DNA from: an uncultured Dehalococcoidia bacterium
GTDB taxonomy: Bacteria > Chloroflexota > Dehalococcoidia > Lucifugimonadales > UBA3495
DNA length: 64,000 nucleotides
Direction: 5' to 3'
NCBI GenBank assembly: GCA_958296445.1
Contig: OY282565.1
Span: 1,753,570 to 1,817,569 of the forward strand
Under the pieces are notes generated by a model. That model was not told the origin of the DNA. It saw only the letters and a program-made list of their open reading frames with translations, and did no database searches. The position numbers and the translations under genes were made by a program. Positions 44,233 through 52,006 of the stretch are shown piece by piece (the first letter of the stretch is position 1; the number at the start of each line of letters is the position of its first letter).

Positions 44233-44607
44233 ATGCCCAGAATCGTACATTTCGAGATCTACGCCGACGACGTCGACCGCGCCAGCAAATTCTACGCCGA
44301 CCTGTTCGGCTGGGAAATCAACAAATGGGACGGCCCGCCCCAAATGGACTACCGCCTAGTAACCACCGGCAAAGAAGGCCCCGGCATTGACGGCGGCATC
44401 ACCCGCCGCCCCCACGAAGGCGTCGCCGGCGTCAACTACATAAACGTAGACTCCATCGAGGACTACCTCCCCAAAATACAAGCCGCCGGCGGCCGCATCC
44501 TCCAACCCAAAATACCCATCCCCGGCGTAGGCTACATAGCCCTATGCCAAGACACCGAAGGCAACCCCATAGGCTTCTTTCAGAGCGACGAAAGCGCAGC
44601 CTACTGA
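44233..44607 (+). CDS. VOC/glyoxalase superfamily protein
   Basis: This 124-residue protein forms one pair of betaalphabetabetabeta units. VHFEIYADDVDRASKFYADL and FGWEINKW open the first; GVNYINVDSIEDYLPKIQAA and GGRILQPKIPIPGVG open the second, ending CQDTEGNPIGFFQSD. Metal ligands of the vicinal oxygen chelate fold are plausible at His/Glu in VHFEI and at the Glu of TEGNPIG. It is a small metalloenzyme or resistance-like protein of unknown substrate. Confidence 0.87.
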   Translation: MPRIVHFEIYADDVDRASKFYADLFGWEINKWDGPPQMDYRLVTTGKEGPGIDGGITRRPHEGVAGVNYINVDSIEDYLPKIQAAGGRILQPKIPIPGVGYIALCQDTEGNPIGFFQSDESAAY

Positions 44608-44730
44608 CGCCACCCCCCGCCGCCCGCCCGTTGACACCCCCAAAAGGCGGGCTTAAGCTAACCCTTGCCGCGCCGCTAACCCACCCCCTAACGCGGCCCG
44701 GCAAAATCCGCAACGAAAGGATGTCGAAAA

Positions 44731-45675
44731 ATGCCCGAAGTTTACGGCAGCGGCGATTTCCGCTACGAATTTGTCCAAGATTGGGCCAAACTCCCCGACG
44801 GCGCCACATTCAAGGAATGCCCCGGCGTCGCCGTCGACTCCCAAGACAACGTCTTTGTCCTCACCCGCGGCGAAAACCCCATTATGGTCTTCGACCGCGA
44901 CGGCAACTATATGCGCTCCTTCGGCCAGGGCCTGTTCAGCGACAACCGCACCCACGGCCTCTACATCGGCCACGACGACTCCCTCCTCGCCGCCGACGAC
45001 GGCATCCACACCATCCAGAAATTCAGCTCCAACGGCGAAAAAGTCTGGGAACTGGGCGAGCGCAACAACCCCGCCGCCCGCTGGAGCGGCGAACCCTTCA
45101 ACCGCCCCACCTCCGCCGCCACCAGGCCCAGCAACGGCGACATCTACGTCTCCGACGGCTACGGCAACTCCCGCGTCCACGTCTACAGCAGCCAGCTAGA
45201 GTACAAATTCTCCTGGGGCGAACCCGGCATCGACGCCGGACAGTTCATCCGCCCCCACAACATCGCCTTCGACAGCAACGACCGGGTCTACGTAGTAGAC
45301 CGCGAATGCCACCGCATCCAAATCTTCGACGCCGAAGGCGCCTTCATCACGATGTGGAGCAACATCCACCGCCCCGACTCGATGGTGCTATGGGGCGAGC
45401 ATATCTACGTAGGCGAACTCAACGGAATGGGCGGCGTAGACGACGCCCCCGGCCTAGGCCACCGCGTCAGCATCTACGACCTCGACGGCAACCGCATCTG
45501 CGTGTTCGGCTCCGCCGACGAAGGCGAAGGCGCCGGCCAATTCATCGCCCCCCACGGCATCGCCGTAGACTCCCACGGCGACATCTACGTCGCCGAAGTC
45601 TCCTACACCATCCGCGGCCAGCACATGAACCCACCCCGCGAACTCCGCTCCCTCTCCAAATACCGCCGGGTATAA
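44731..45675 (+). CDS. NHL-repeat six-bladed propeller protein
   Basis: This is a 314-residue propeller made of NHL repeats, for example CPGVAVDSQDNVFVLTRGEN, RPHNIAFDSNDRVYVVDREC and APHGIAVDSHGDIYVAEVSY. The pattern is like peptidyl-hydroxyglycine lyase-related bacterial proteins. No signal peptide is visible. The His in RPHNIAF and APHGIAV could ligand a metal. GAAAGGATG lies before the start. A strong hairpin follows the stop. The catalytic role is uncertain. Confidence 0.85.
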   Translation: MPEVYGSGDFRYEFVQDWAKLPDGATFKECPGVAVDSQDNVFVLTRGENPIMVFDRDGNYMRSFGQGLFSDNRTHGLYIGHDDSLLAADDGIHTIQKFSSNGEKVWELGERNNPAARWSGEPFNRPTSAATRPSNGDIYVSDGYGNSRVHVYSSQLEYKFSWGEPGIDAGQFIRPHNIAFDSNDRVYVVDRECHRIQIFDAEGAFITMWSNIHRPDSMVLWGEHIYVGELNGMGGVDDAPGLGHRVSIYDLDGNRICVFGSADEGEGAGQFIAPHGIAVDSHGDIYVAEVSYTIRGQHMNPPRELRSLSKYRRV

Positions 45676-45692
45676 TACCAAGGAAATGAATA

Positions 45693-45723
45693 CCGGCGGC
45701 GCCTACCGGATAGGCGCCGCCGG
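45693..45723. terminator. strong hairpin downstream of the NHL gene
   Basis: A perfect 13-bp stem (CCGGCGGCGCCTA with TAGGCGCCGCCGG) has the 5-nt loop CCGGA. There is no T-run after it. It lies 18 nt after the NHL stop and 24 nt before the first small-paralogue gene, so it may stop readthrough or stabilise mRNA ends. Confidence 0.6.
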
Positions 45724-45746
45724 CTCAAGAAATCCAGGAGTGAACT

Positions 45747-45995
45747 ATGCTAGCCATCGTTTTTTTGGTAATTATGTCTACGCTGGTGGTAGCTGCCACC
45801 GCCGTGTTCCTTTGGATTCTATCGGAATTTCGGGCGACGCGCCGGGAAAACAAAGAGGAAAACAGAATAACCCGGGAAGAAATCCGCGCAGAAAGCCGCC
45901 GGATTCTGGAAGCCCTGTACTTCCACCGCCACGACCCCAACACCAACGAGGCCATATTCTACCCGCCAACACCAACCCCACCCGCAACAGACTAG
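45747..45995 (+). CDS. small membrane/coiled-coil protein, paralogue 1 of 3
   Basis: This 82-residue protein has one N-terminal membrane helix (IVFLVIMSTLVVAATAVFLW), then a short charged helix with a single 11-residue unit (RRENKEENRIT), then REEIRAESRRILEALYFHRH and a Pro-rich tail. It is the first of three tandem copies and the shortest coiled coil. CCAGGAG precedes the ATG. I recognise no family. The N-in, C-out or C-in topology is not clear. Confidence 0.75.
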   Translation: MLAIVFLVIMSTLVVAATAVFLWILSEFRATRRENKEENRITREEIRAESRRILEALYFHRHDPNTNEAIFYPPTPTPPATD

Positions 45996-46003
45996 GAGAC
46001 GAT

Positions 46004-46354
46004 ATGCTAACCGTCGAAGTTTTTCTTGCAACAATGTCATCGCTGGTAGTAGTTGCCACTGCTGCGTTCCTTTGGATTCTGTCAGAATTTCGGGCGATGC
46101 GCCGGGACAACAGAGCAGAGTTAGAGAAAGTTCGAGATGAAAACAGAACAGAGCTACAGAAGGCTCGAGATGAAAACAGAGCAGAATTACAGAAAGTTCG
46201 AGATGACAACAAAGAGGAACACAGAATAACCCGGGAAGAAATCCGCGCAGAAAGCCGCCGGATTCTGGAAGCCCTGTACTTCCACCGCCACGACCCCAAC
46301 ACCAACGAGGCCGTATTCTATCCGCCAACGCCGGCCCCACCCGCAGCAGACTAG
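46004..46354 (+). CDS. small membrane/coiled-coil protein, paralogue 2 of 3 (longest)
   Basis: This 116-residue protein has the same plan as its neighbour: membrane helix (FLATMSSLVVVATAAFLWIL), coiled coil, then the invariant REEIRAESRRILEALYFHRH and Pro-rich end. Its coiled coil has four 11-residue units (RRDNRAELEKV, RDENRTELQKA, RDENRAELQKV, RDDNKEEHRIT), a hendecad repeat. TAGGAGACGAT precedes the ATG, and the gap to the previous stop is 8 nt. The 33-bp DNA units are nearly identical, so unit number can change by recombination. Confidence 0.75.
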   Translation: MLTVEVFLATMSSLVVVATAAFLWILSEFRAMRRDNRAELEKVRDENRTELQKARDENRAELQKVRDDNKEEHRITREEIRAESRRILEALYFHRHDPNTNEAVFYPPTPAPPAAD

Positions 46355-46362
46355 GAAGCGAT

Positions 46363-46647
46363 ATGCTAACCATCGAAGTTTTTCTAGCAACAATGTCATC
46401 GCTGGTAGTAGTTGCCACTGCTGCGTTCCTTTGGATTCTGTCGGAATTTCGGGCGATGCGCCGGGACAACAGAACAGAGTTACAGAAAGTCCGGGATGAA
46501 AACAAAGAGGAAAACAAAATAACCCGGGAAGAAATCCGCGCGGAAAGCCGCCGGATTCTGGAAGCCCTATACTTTCACCGCCACGACCCCAACACCAACG
46601 AGGCCATATTCTACCCGCCAACACCAACCCCACCCGCAGCAGACTAG
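46363..46647 (+). CDS. small membrane/coiled-coil protein, paralogue 3 of 3
   Basis: This 94-residue protein again has a membrane helix, a coiled coil of two 11-residue units (RRDNRTELQKV, RDENKEENKIT), the conserved REEIRAESRRILEALYFHRH and the Pro-rich tail. TAGGAAGCGAT precedes the ATG. It is closest to paralogue 2 in the membrane helix. The three genes are spaced by 8 nt each and probably share a transcript. Their products could assemble through the parallel coiled coils. Confidence 0.75.
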   Translation: MLTIEVFLATMSSLVVVATAAFLWILSEFRAMRRDNRTELQKVRDENKEENKITREEIRAESRRILEALYFHRHDPNTNEAIFYPPTPTPPAAD

Positions 46648-46660
46648 GAGGCGAAACCAA

Positions 46661-46840
46661 GGTGAGATAAGCCAAAGTCTTGACTGGCAAAGGTTAGAGA
46701 ATCGCAATGCTTGTCGGATAGGACTATCTTGGTCTGGCACTATTCAGAAAGACAGTCATACCCTCGTGAACATACAGGAATGGGTGGTCAAGAATCTACT
46801 GGAACTTAAGCGAGTATTCGACCCCAACTCTCAAAGTTGA
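46661..46840 (+). pseudogene. remnant resembling the C-terminus of a DUF4268-domain protein
   Basis: The frame reads GEISQSLDWQRLENRNACRI then GLSWSGTIQKD and VNIQEWVVKNLLELKRVFDP before a stop. No ATG opens it. The pattern W-x-x-L...A-x-R-I at the start, followed by W-x-x-x...L-x-x-L-x-x-V-F-x-P at the end, is what I recall from the C-terminal part of DUF4268 proteins, which occur with restriction-like nucleases. Base composition is lower in GC than the neighbours. The upstream part of the gene is absent, replaced by the small-paralogue tandem. Family match is from memory and needs a profile search. Confidence 0.5.
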
Positions 46841-46875
46841 TAGATCAATAATCCCCCCACAGGAGCAACAATCCC

Positions 46876-47934
46876 GTGTCTGAAATCGGCGAAACCACAA
46901 CCGTCCAATGGGACAGCGCCCTAGAAGCCATCGAGCGCTGCTACCAACTCGGCTGGACCGACGGCCTACCCGTAGTCCCGCCCACCGCCCACCGCGTCGC
47001 CCAATTCATAGAGCGCACCGGCCGCACCTCCGCCGAAATCGTCGGCGAACTCCCCGAGCGCCGCCGCCAAATCACCGTAGGCAAAGTCGCCGCCAACGCC
47101 GTAATGGCCGGCTGCCTCCCCGAATATATGCCCGTCGTCCTGACCGCCACCGAAGCAATGCTCGACCCGGTTTTCAACCTAGTCGGCCCATCCTCCAGCA
47201 TGGGCGGCTCCGCCATCCTAACCATCGTCAACGGCCCCATCGCCCGCGATCTCAACGTCAACGCCCGCAACAACCTGTTCGGGCCCGGCAACCGCGCCAA
47301 CGCCACCATCGGGCGGGCCATCCGCCTCATCCTGATGAACGCCTGCGCCGCCATCCCCGGCGTCTTCGACCGCAGCGTCATCGGCCACCCCGGCAAATAC
47401 ACCTACTGCATCGCCGAAGCCGAAACCGAAACCCACTGGACGCCCCTCCACGTCGAGCGCGGCCTGCAACCCCAGCAGAGCGCAGTCACCGTGTTCGCCG
47501 GCGAATCCCCCCGCCAAGTGCGGGCCATCGGGCGCCCCGAAGCCATACTCTACGCCATCTCCGACGTAGCCTCCACCCTAGGCACCAGTATGTCCACCTC
47601 CGGCTCCGTAGGCGAAGCCGGCACCGGCGTGCGACAAGGCCAGATAGTAGTAACCATCGCCGGCAACTCCGCCCTCTGGCAAGACTGGAGCAAAGCCCAA
47701 ATCCGCGATTTCATATTCCATCGCGCCCAGCGTACAATGGCCGAACTAAAGCAGGCCCAAGTAATCGCCGCCAACCCCGAACCCGACGACCAATCAACCC
47801 AAGTGCCGCTGATTCCCGACCCGTCCGACATACTGCTTATTTTCGCCGGCGGCGAGGAATCCAATATGTCCTCGGTAATCCCAAGCTGGGGACCAAAAGT
47901 AGCCTCCACCGCCGTAACCCGCCCCGTACCCTAA
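46876..47934 (+). CDS. conserved protein of unknown function, neighbour of the UGSC selenoprotein
   Basis: This 352-residue soluble protein starts with GTG preceded by AGGAGCAACA. Features include YQLGWTDGLPVVPPTAHRVA near residue 30, the ITVGKVAANAVMAGCLPEYM stretch, SSSMGGSAILTIVNGPIARD and a Cys in MNACAAIPG. No cofactor motif is obvious. It resembles proteins I associate with UGSC family members, either adjacent or fused, but I cannot name an activity. The selenoprotein gene follows on the same strand after a 450-nt repeat-filled gap, so co-transcription is possible, not certain. Confidence 0.7.
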   Translation: MSEIGETTTVQWDSALEAIERCYQLGWTDGLPVVPPTAHRVAQFIERTGRTSAEIVGELPERRRQITVGKVAANAVMAGCLPEYMPVVLTATEAMLDPVFNLVGPSSSMGGSAILTIVNGPIARDLNVNARNNLFGPGNRANATIGRAIRLILMNACAAIPGVFDRSVIGHPGKYTYCIAEAETETHWTPLHVERGLQPQQSAVTVFAGESPRQVRAIGRPEAILYAISDVASTLGTSMSTSGSVGEAGTGVRQGQIVVTIAGNSALWQDWSKAQIRDFIFHRAQRTMAELKQAQVIAANPEPDDQSTQVPLIPDPSDILLIFAGGEESNMSSVIPSWGPKVASTAVTRPVP

Positions 47935-47955
47935 ACTGGAACAGGGCCGGTATAG

Positions 47956-48355
47956 CGTAGGGGCGCCCCTTGTGGGCGCCCGCGGGTACGCCCACAGGCA
48001 ACCCCGTCCCAACCGGCATCGCAGGGGCGCCGATTATCCGATGCGGTGATTGCTTATGAACATCACCCCAACCGGCATCGCGCAGGGGCGCCGATTATCC
48101 GATGCGGTGATTGCTTATGAACATCGCCCCTGCTGGCATCACGTAGGGGCGCCCCCGGGTCCGCCCACAGGCAACCCCGCCCCAACCGGCATCGCAGGGG
48201 CGCCGATTATCCGATGCGGTGATTACTTATGGACATCGCCCCAACCGGCATCACGTAGGGGCGCCCCTTGTGGGCGCCCGCGGGTACGCCCGCAGGCTTT
48301 GACGACACATCGGTCGGCCCCTTGTGGGCGCCCCGGGTGCGCCCGCAGGCAACCC
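47956..48355. repeat. type-G hairpins and three tandem-like 61-bp repeats
   Basis: Type-G copies (GTAGGGGCGCCCCTTGTGGG and relatives) sit near 47958, 48142, 48257 and 48315. Between them, a second unit containing CGATTATCCGATGCGGTGAT recurs at 48031, 48092 and 48203, each preceded by CAACCGGCATCGC. No gene is seen; the region separates the unknown gene from its selenoprotein neighbour. Confidence 0.85.
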
Positions 48356-48384
48356 CAACAACCAACCACATCTAAGGAGGCAAT

Positions 48385-48927
48385 ATGCCCGAATCCAACG
48401 AACACATCCTAGTCAATCCGGTAACGCAGCCGGTAATTGCGCCGTTCAACGGCGCCCCGCGTCTGGCCAGCCTGGCCGGCACCCGCCTAGGGCTGATTGA
48501 CGACAGCAAGCGCAACGCCGACGTCCTCCTCGAGGAACTGGCCGACCTGCTACGGACGCGCTACGAAATCACCACCGTCAAATGGCACCGCAAGCCCAGC
48601 GCCTCCCGCCCCGCCGAGCCGTCGGCCATCAAGGAACTGGCCGAGGAATGCGATTCCGTAATCATCGCCATCGGCGATTGAGGCTCTTGCAGCGCGTGCA
48701 GTGTGCACGACGGAATCCACGTAGAAAACGCCGGCATCCCCTCCGCCACCATCTGCACCGACCGCTTCGTGCCGACCGCCACCGGCATGGCCCGAATGTG
48801 GGGCGCCCCCGACTACCCCACCATCTACACCCAGCACCCCATCGAAAACCTAACCCGCCAAGCCCTCCGCGCCCGCGCCGAACAACTAGCCCCCCAAGTA
48901 GTCCAAGTCCTAACCGGCGAAGGCTAG
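48385..48927 (+). CDS. UGSC-family selenoprotein (in-frame UGA read as Sec99)
   Basis: The frame is interrupted once by TGA at 48679-48681 and continues without shift to a TAG, giving 180 residues with U at position 99. The local motif is IAIGD-U-GSCSACSVHDGIH, the Sec-Gly-Ser-Cys pattern that names the UGSC (seleno)protein family, with another Cys two residues later. AAGGAGG precedes the ATG. A hairpin with loop GTG lies 19 nt after the UGA, as bacterial selenocysteine insertion needs. Codon usage is the same on both sides of the UGA. A redox role for the U/C pair is likely; the substrate is unknown. Confidence 0.88.
48679..48709 (+). promoter_or_regulatory. selenocysteine UGA and bacterial SECIS-like hairpin
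   Basis: After the UGA comes a perfect 6-bp stem, CGTGCA (48695-48700) with TGCACG (48704-48709), around the 3-nt loop GTG. The loop starts 19 nt past the UGA, inside the distance range known for bacterial SECIS elements, and carries the G/U bases that SelB recognises. Confidence 0.75.
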
Positions 48928-49011
48928 ACACGGGTAGACCCTTCTGTTTAGAATCAACTGCGTCACCCGGCAACGCGGCGGCGCAGTCGACACCCCGCTA
49001 GGAGACGCTCA

Positions 49012-49977
49012 ATGACATCAGACACTCAAAACAAACTCAAATCTGCCATCTACGTAGACACCCAAAACTTGGGGGGCAGTACAGTTGCGGAAAAGGCCGA
49101 GGTCATCAAACGCGCCCTGCTGCAATGGCCAAGCGATCAGCCCCCCCTATCTCGGATACGAGCCTACATCGAGCCCAGCCAGGAAAACTATTGGAAAGAT
49201 TCTCTAAACAAATCCACTCAGTGGAAAGAAGGTGCTTATAACATCAGCATTCCCGGACTCGAAATAGAAACTCCTCCCATCCAGCGATACGGCAAATATG
49301 CGGCAAAGAACGCTCTCGACATCACTTTGGTGCTGGACACCTTGAGCGACATTATGCTCAAGTCCGTACACTTCGCTGCCGTAATCAGTAACGACAGCGA
49401 CTTCGCGGCGCTATATTTCAAGTTGCAGGACCTTGTCGAACAGGGCAGCCTGCAACCTAGCGCCGAAATCAACGGCATTCCCCTCCTGTTTTTCATCCAC
49501 GAGGGTAGCGGCGTTTCCAAAGAATTTAAAGAAGACCTTAAACAAAACGTGGTTCAGATTGAGGAACGTCCAGTGACGTCGATCACTGGCACACAAACAG
49601 CTTCAAGCGCAAACACAGTCCCCAATATCGTCCGCCCCTTGCCTTCCCTTCTGTCAAAATTCAATCCCGAACAGATCATTGGAGCCATCGCCAATGGTAT
49701 TGGATATCAAGATTTTCAGAATACTGTCCATGCATACGAGTTCAACTCCCAGCGGGTGCACAGAAGCATAATGGGGGGATGTCTCACTGAAGAAGCCCGA
49801 GAAACAGAGGAAATGAAAATGTCGATACCCGATTTCGGAAGATGGTTCTTTCAAACACTTTGGCCTGAGATGGAAAAACACGGAGCTACTATGTTTAACA
49901 ACACAAGCCCCGAGTGGCACAAATACAGATTGCCTCAGGAAGTCCGTGCAAAAATCGCAGAGTTGCGCCCTCAGTAA
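49012..49977 (+). CDS. NYN-domain (PIN-like) nuclease-related protein
   Basis: This is a 321-residue protein. Residues 10-170 form an NYN fold with its acidic residues: AIYVDTQNLGG, KNALDITLVLDTLSD and AAVISNDSDFAALYFKLQDL. LabA/DUF88-type NYN proteins are metal-dependent ribonucleases. Residues 200-320 form a second helical part ending in a basic region and show no known motif to me. Codons here are visibly less GC-rich than in the neighbours (many AAA, GAA, ATT), suggesting transfer. AGGAGAC precedes the ATG. A hairpin follows the stop. Confidence 0.82.
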   Translation: MTSDTQNKLKSAIYVDTQNLGGSTVAEKAEVIKRALLQWPSDQPPLSRIRAYIEPSQENYWKDSLNKSTQWKEGAYNISIPGLEIETPPIQRYGKYAAKNALDITLVLDTLSDIMLKSVHFAAVISNDSDFAALYFKLQDLVEQGSLQPSAEINGIPLLFFIHEGSGVSKEFKEDLKQNVVQIEERPVTSITGTQTASSANTVPNIVRPLPSLLSKFNPEQIIGAIANGIGYQDFQNTVHAYEFNSQRVHRSIMGGCLTEEARETEEMKMSIPDFGRWFFQTLWPEMEKHGATMFNNTSPEWHKYRLPQEVRAKIAELRPQ

Positions 49978-50025
49978 ACATAGCCAACAACCAATCCGCC
50001 ACTGCTGATCTGATGGTAAATGGCT

Positions 50026-50060
50026 GACCGATCATCCTACGTTGTCCAGGATGATCGGTC
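50026..50060. terminator. bidirectional hairpin between converging genes
   Basis: A perfect 13-bp stem (GACCGATCATCCT with AGGATGATCGGTC) has a 9-nt loop. It lies between the NYN gene (plus strand) and Trm112 gene (minus strand), both ending toward it. Confidence 0.75.
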
Positions 50061-50067
50061 ATAATAG

Positions 50068-50259
50068 CTACCCCAACTCCCGCCGCAGTTCCGGCGGCAG
50101 CAAGTTCGGGATAGTATCCTCAATAGGATAAGACTCATTGCAAGCCCCGCAAACCAACGTCCCTGCAACCACCTCATCCCCATCCTCAACATCCGCCCGC
50201 AACTCCAGCCCCCCCTTGCACACCGGGCAAGCCAATATCTCCATCAAATCTTTCTTCAA
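50068..50259 (-). CDS. Trm112/UPF0434 family zinc-ribbon protein
   Basis: This 63-residue protein has two Cys pairs, ACPVCKG and CGACNESYPI, around a short insert, ending NLLPPELR. This is the Trm112-like fold that activates SAM methyltransferases in eukaryotes and archaea and is widespread in bacteria as YcaR/UPF0434. All four Cys are present. No methyltransferase is adjacent here. Confidence 0.9.
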   Translation of the reverse strand: MKKDLMEILACPVCKGGLELRADVEDGDEVVAGTLVCGACNESYPIEDTIPNLLPPELRRELG

Positions 50260-50319
50260 GGTATCCCCTCTCTCTACATCGGTTAAGAAAATTGCGAAAC
50301 TACTTCCGCACCTATAATC

Positions 50320-50560
50320 CTGAGCAAGTTGTTCGTAATCCCAATCCCGTTTGTAATTCTAAGCCAGCCCGTAATTCCGATTCCGTCTATCATTCCAATT
50401 CCGTCTATCATTCTGATACCGTATGTCATTCTAAGCCCGTTTGTAATTCCAACCCCGTCTGTCATCCTGCCCCCGTCTGTCATTCTGAGCAAAGCGAAGA
50501 ATCCCACCTTGCGCGGTAAGACCCTTACCTCTACTAAGAATTACAAAGGAGAATTGCGCC
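50320..50560. repeat. array of decayed type-A heads ending in a full head
   Basis: Eight to nine units of about 20 bp (CCGTCTATCATTCCAATT, CCGTATGTCATTCTAAGC and similar) precede a preserved type-A head and a partial tail (GTAAGACCCTTACC). No gene is present in the gap of 323 nt. Confidence 0.85.
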
Positions 50561-50582
50561 ACCCTCTCATCAGCCGCCCCCA

Positions 50583-51068
50583 TCAACCAACCAGCGCATC
50601 CTCAATAAGCGCATCCAGCACATCCGACAACCCAATAACCACGACGCCAATAACCAGCAGCGCCGTCGGACTGGTAAAACGCCGCGCAACCCGCCGCAGC
50701 CGTCCCCCCCCGCCGTCCTGCCGCCCCGCGTAACCCCCCCGGCCCACGAACCGCGCCACATAGAACATATACAGTGCCAGCCCGATTTTCACCGCCAGCA
50801 CCGCCACATAGGGCGTAGTCGCCGCGTCCCCGGTAAGCCGCGCCACCGACAGAATCACGCCGGTGAGCAGCAACACCGCGATAGCAGTGGTCACCAGCCC
50901 CCGAAACTCATCCCGAATCGCCGCGCCCGTCTCCGGCGGCAGCCCCCTAGAGCGCCGGATAGCCGGGCGCAGCACCATCAGATAAAAAACGCCGCCCCCA
51001 ACCCACGACACCGCCGCCAAGGCGTGGCCCCACCGGATAATAACCAGAATCCAGTCTAAAACGCCCAT
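50583..51068 (-). CDS. CopD-like four-helix membrane protein
   Basis: This 161-residue protein has four membrane helices: ILVIIRWGHALAAVSWVGGG, AIAVLLLTGVILSVA, AVLAVKIGLALYMFYVARF and ALLVIGVVVIGLSDVL. The His in RWGHALAAVSWVGG matches the first conserved site of the copper resistance D/YidH-like membrane family, which often binds heme or copper. The gene downstream of the next gap on the same strand encodes a TlpA-like thioredoxin, consistent with an envelope redox unit. Confidence 0.75.
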   Translation of the reverse strand: MGVLDWILVIIRWGHALAAVSWVGGGVFYLMVLRPAIRRSRGLPPETGAAIRDEFRGLVTTAIAVLLLTGVILSVARLTGDAATTPYVAVLAVKIGLALYMFYVARFVGRGGYAGRQDGGGGRLRRVARRFTSPTALLVIGVVVIGLSDVLDALIEDALVG

Positions 51069-51117
51069 TTCTCAAAAAAGCGCCGAATTTTATACCCACC
51101 TGTTCCCCACGGACGCC

Positions 51118-51666
51118 TCACTCCTCCACCAACCCCCGCACAATGCCAACGATGCGCTCAGCGTCCATTGCGCTTACGTAAGTCGCCGCCACCTCGCCGC
51201 CCCGTCCGATGAACCAAGTAGTCGGATAGTATTCAATGCCGTAGGCCGTTGCAATCGTTTCCTGCCGGTCGGTAGCAAAATCGAAAGACAGCCCCAACTC
51301 AACCACAAACTCCCGCGCCGTCTGCTCAGTATCGAACCCCCGCGGCACAAACAGCCCCAAGAACCGCACCGGCTCCCCGTCCAGCTCCTCCCAGGCCCGC
51401 TGAAACTCCGGCATCTCGTCCCGGCAAGGCGGACAACTCGGATACCAGAAATTCACCACCACCACCTTTCCGCCATACTGCTCCGACAGCCGGAACCCCC
51501 CGCCGCCGAACAACTCCACCTCAAAATCCTGCGCCGCCGCCCCCCCGCCGCCGCAGCCCGCCAACAACCCAACCAACAGCGTCAACAGCAACGCCCCAGT
51601 AAGCGGCCAACACCATACCCCACAACCAAGCCAGTCTACGCCACTGGATCCCAAAAGCCACCGCAT
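51118..51666 (-). CDS. TlpA-like thioredoxin lipoprotein
   Basis: This protein of about 182 residues has a signal sequence ending in the lipobox LLAGC and a Gly/Ala spacer, then a thioredoxin domain: KVVVVNFWYPSCPPCRDEMP with the redox CxxC and a cis-Pro in YYPTTWFIG. TlpA/ResA relatives reduce disulfides or help cytochrome c maturation outside the membrane. The ATG with GGGGATAGA upstream is preferred; a GTG at 51699 is an alternative. It precedes the CopD-like gene on the strand with a 49-nt gap. Confidence 0.88.
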   Translation of the reverse strand: MRWLLGSSGVDWLGCGVWCWPLTGALLLTLLVGLLAGCGGGGAAAQDFEVELFGGGGFRLSEQYGGKVVVVNFWYPSCPPCRDEMPEFQRAWEELDGEPVRFLGLFVPRGFDTEQTAREFVVELGLSFDFATDRQETIATAYGIEYYPTTWFIGRGGEVAATYVSAMDAERIVGIVRGLVEE

Positions 51667-51733
51667 TCTATCCCCGAAATCCCCCCCTTTCAACGCCACC
51701 TTTCCCCCGCCCTAAATATCATTCGACTATTCA

Positions 51734-51880
51734 ACCAACGGCGCATTGTCCCATAGGGGCAACCCTTGTGGTTGCCCGATCCGTCCGTGGCCGCCCGATC
51801 CGTCCAACGGCGCATTATCCCGTAGGGGCAACCCTTGTGGTTGCCCGATCCGTCTATGGCCGCCCAATCCGCCCCTAGCC
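51734..51880. repeat. two direct type-G-like repeats
   Basis: Two 69-bp direct copies begin AACGGCGCATT and contain the hairpin TAGGGGCAACCCTTGTGGTT. The rest of the 51700-52006 gap is CCGCCCAATCCG-type simple sequence without a gene. Confidence 0.85.
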
Positions 51881-52006
51881 GCCCAACACGTCCGCGGCCG
51901 CCCAATACACCCACCCCCCAACCCGCCCCCATCCTTGACTACCCCCGCCAAGCAACTAAAATCGAAGCTGAACCGCAATTTACCCCACCCACCGGGAGGT
52001 TTGGAT

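Noticed and set aside
48703..48927. Separate small gene starting at GTG inside the second half of the selenoprotein
   Set aside because: It is in the same frame as the upstream part, has no ribosome binding site and would begin in the middle of the UGSC motif; reading through UGA explains both parts.
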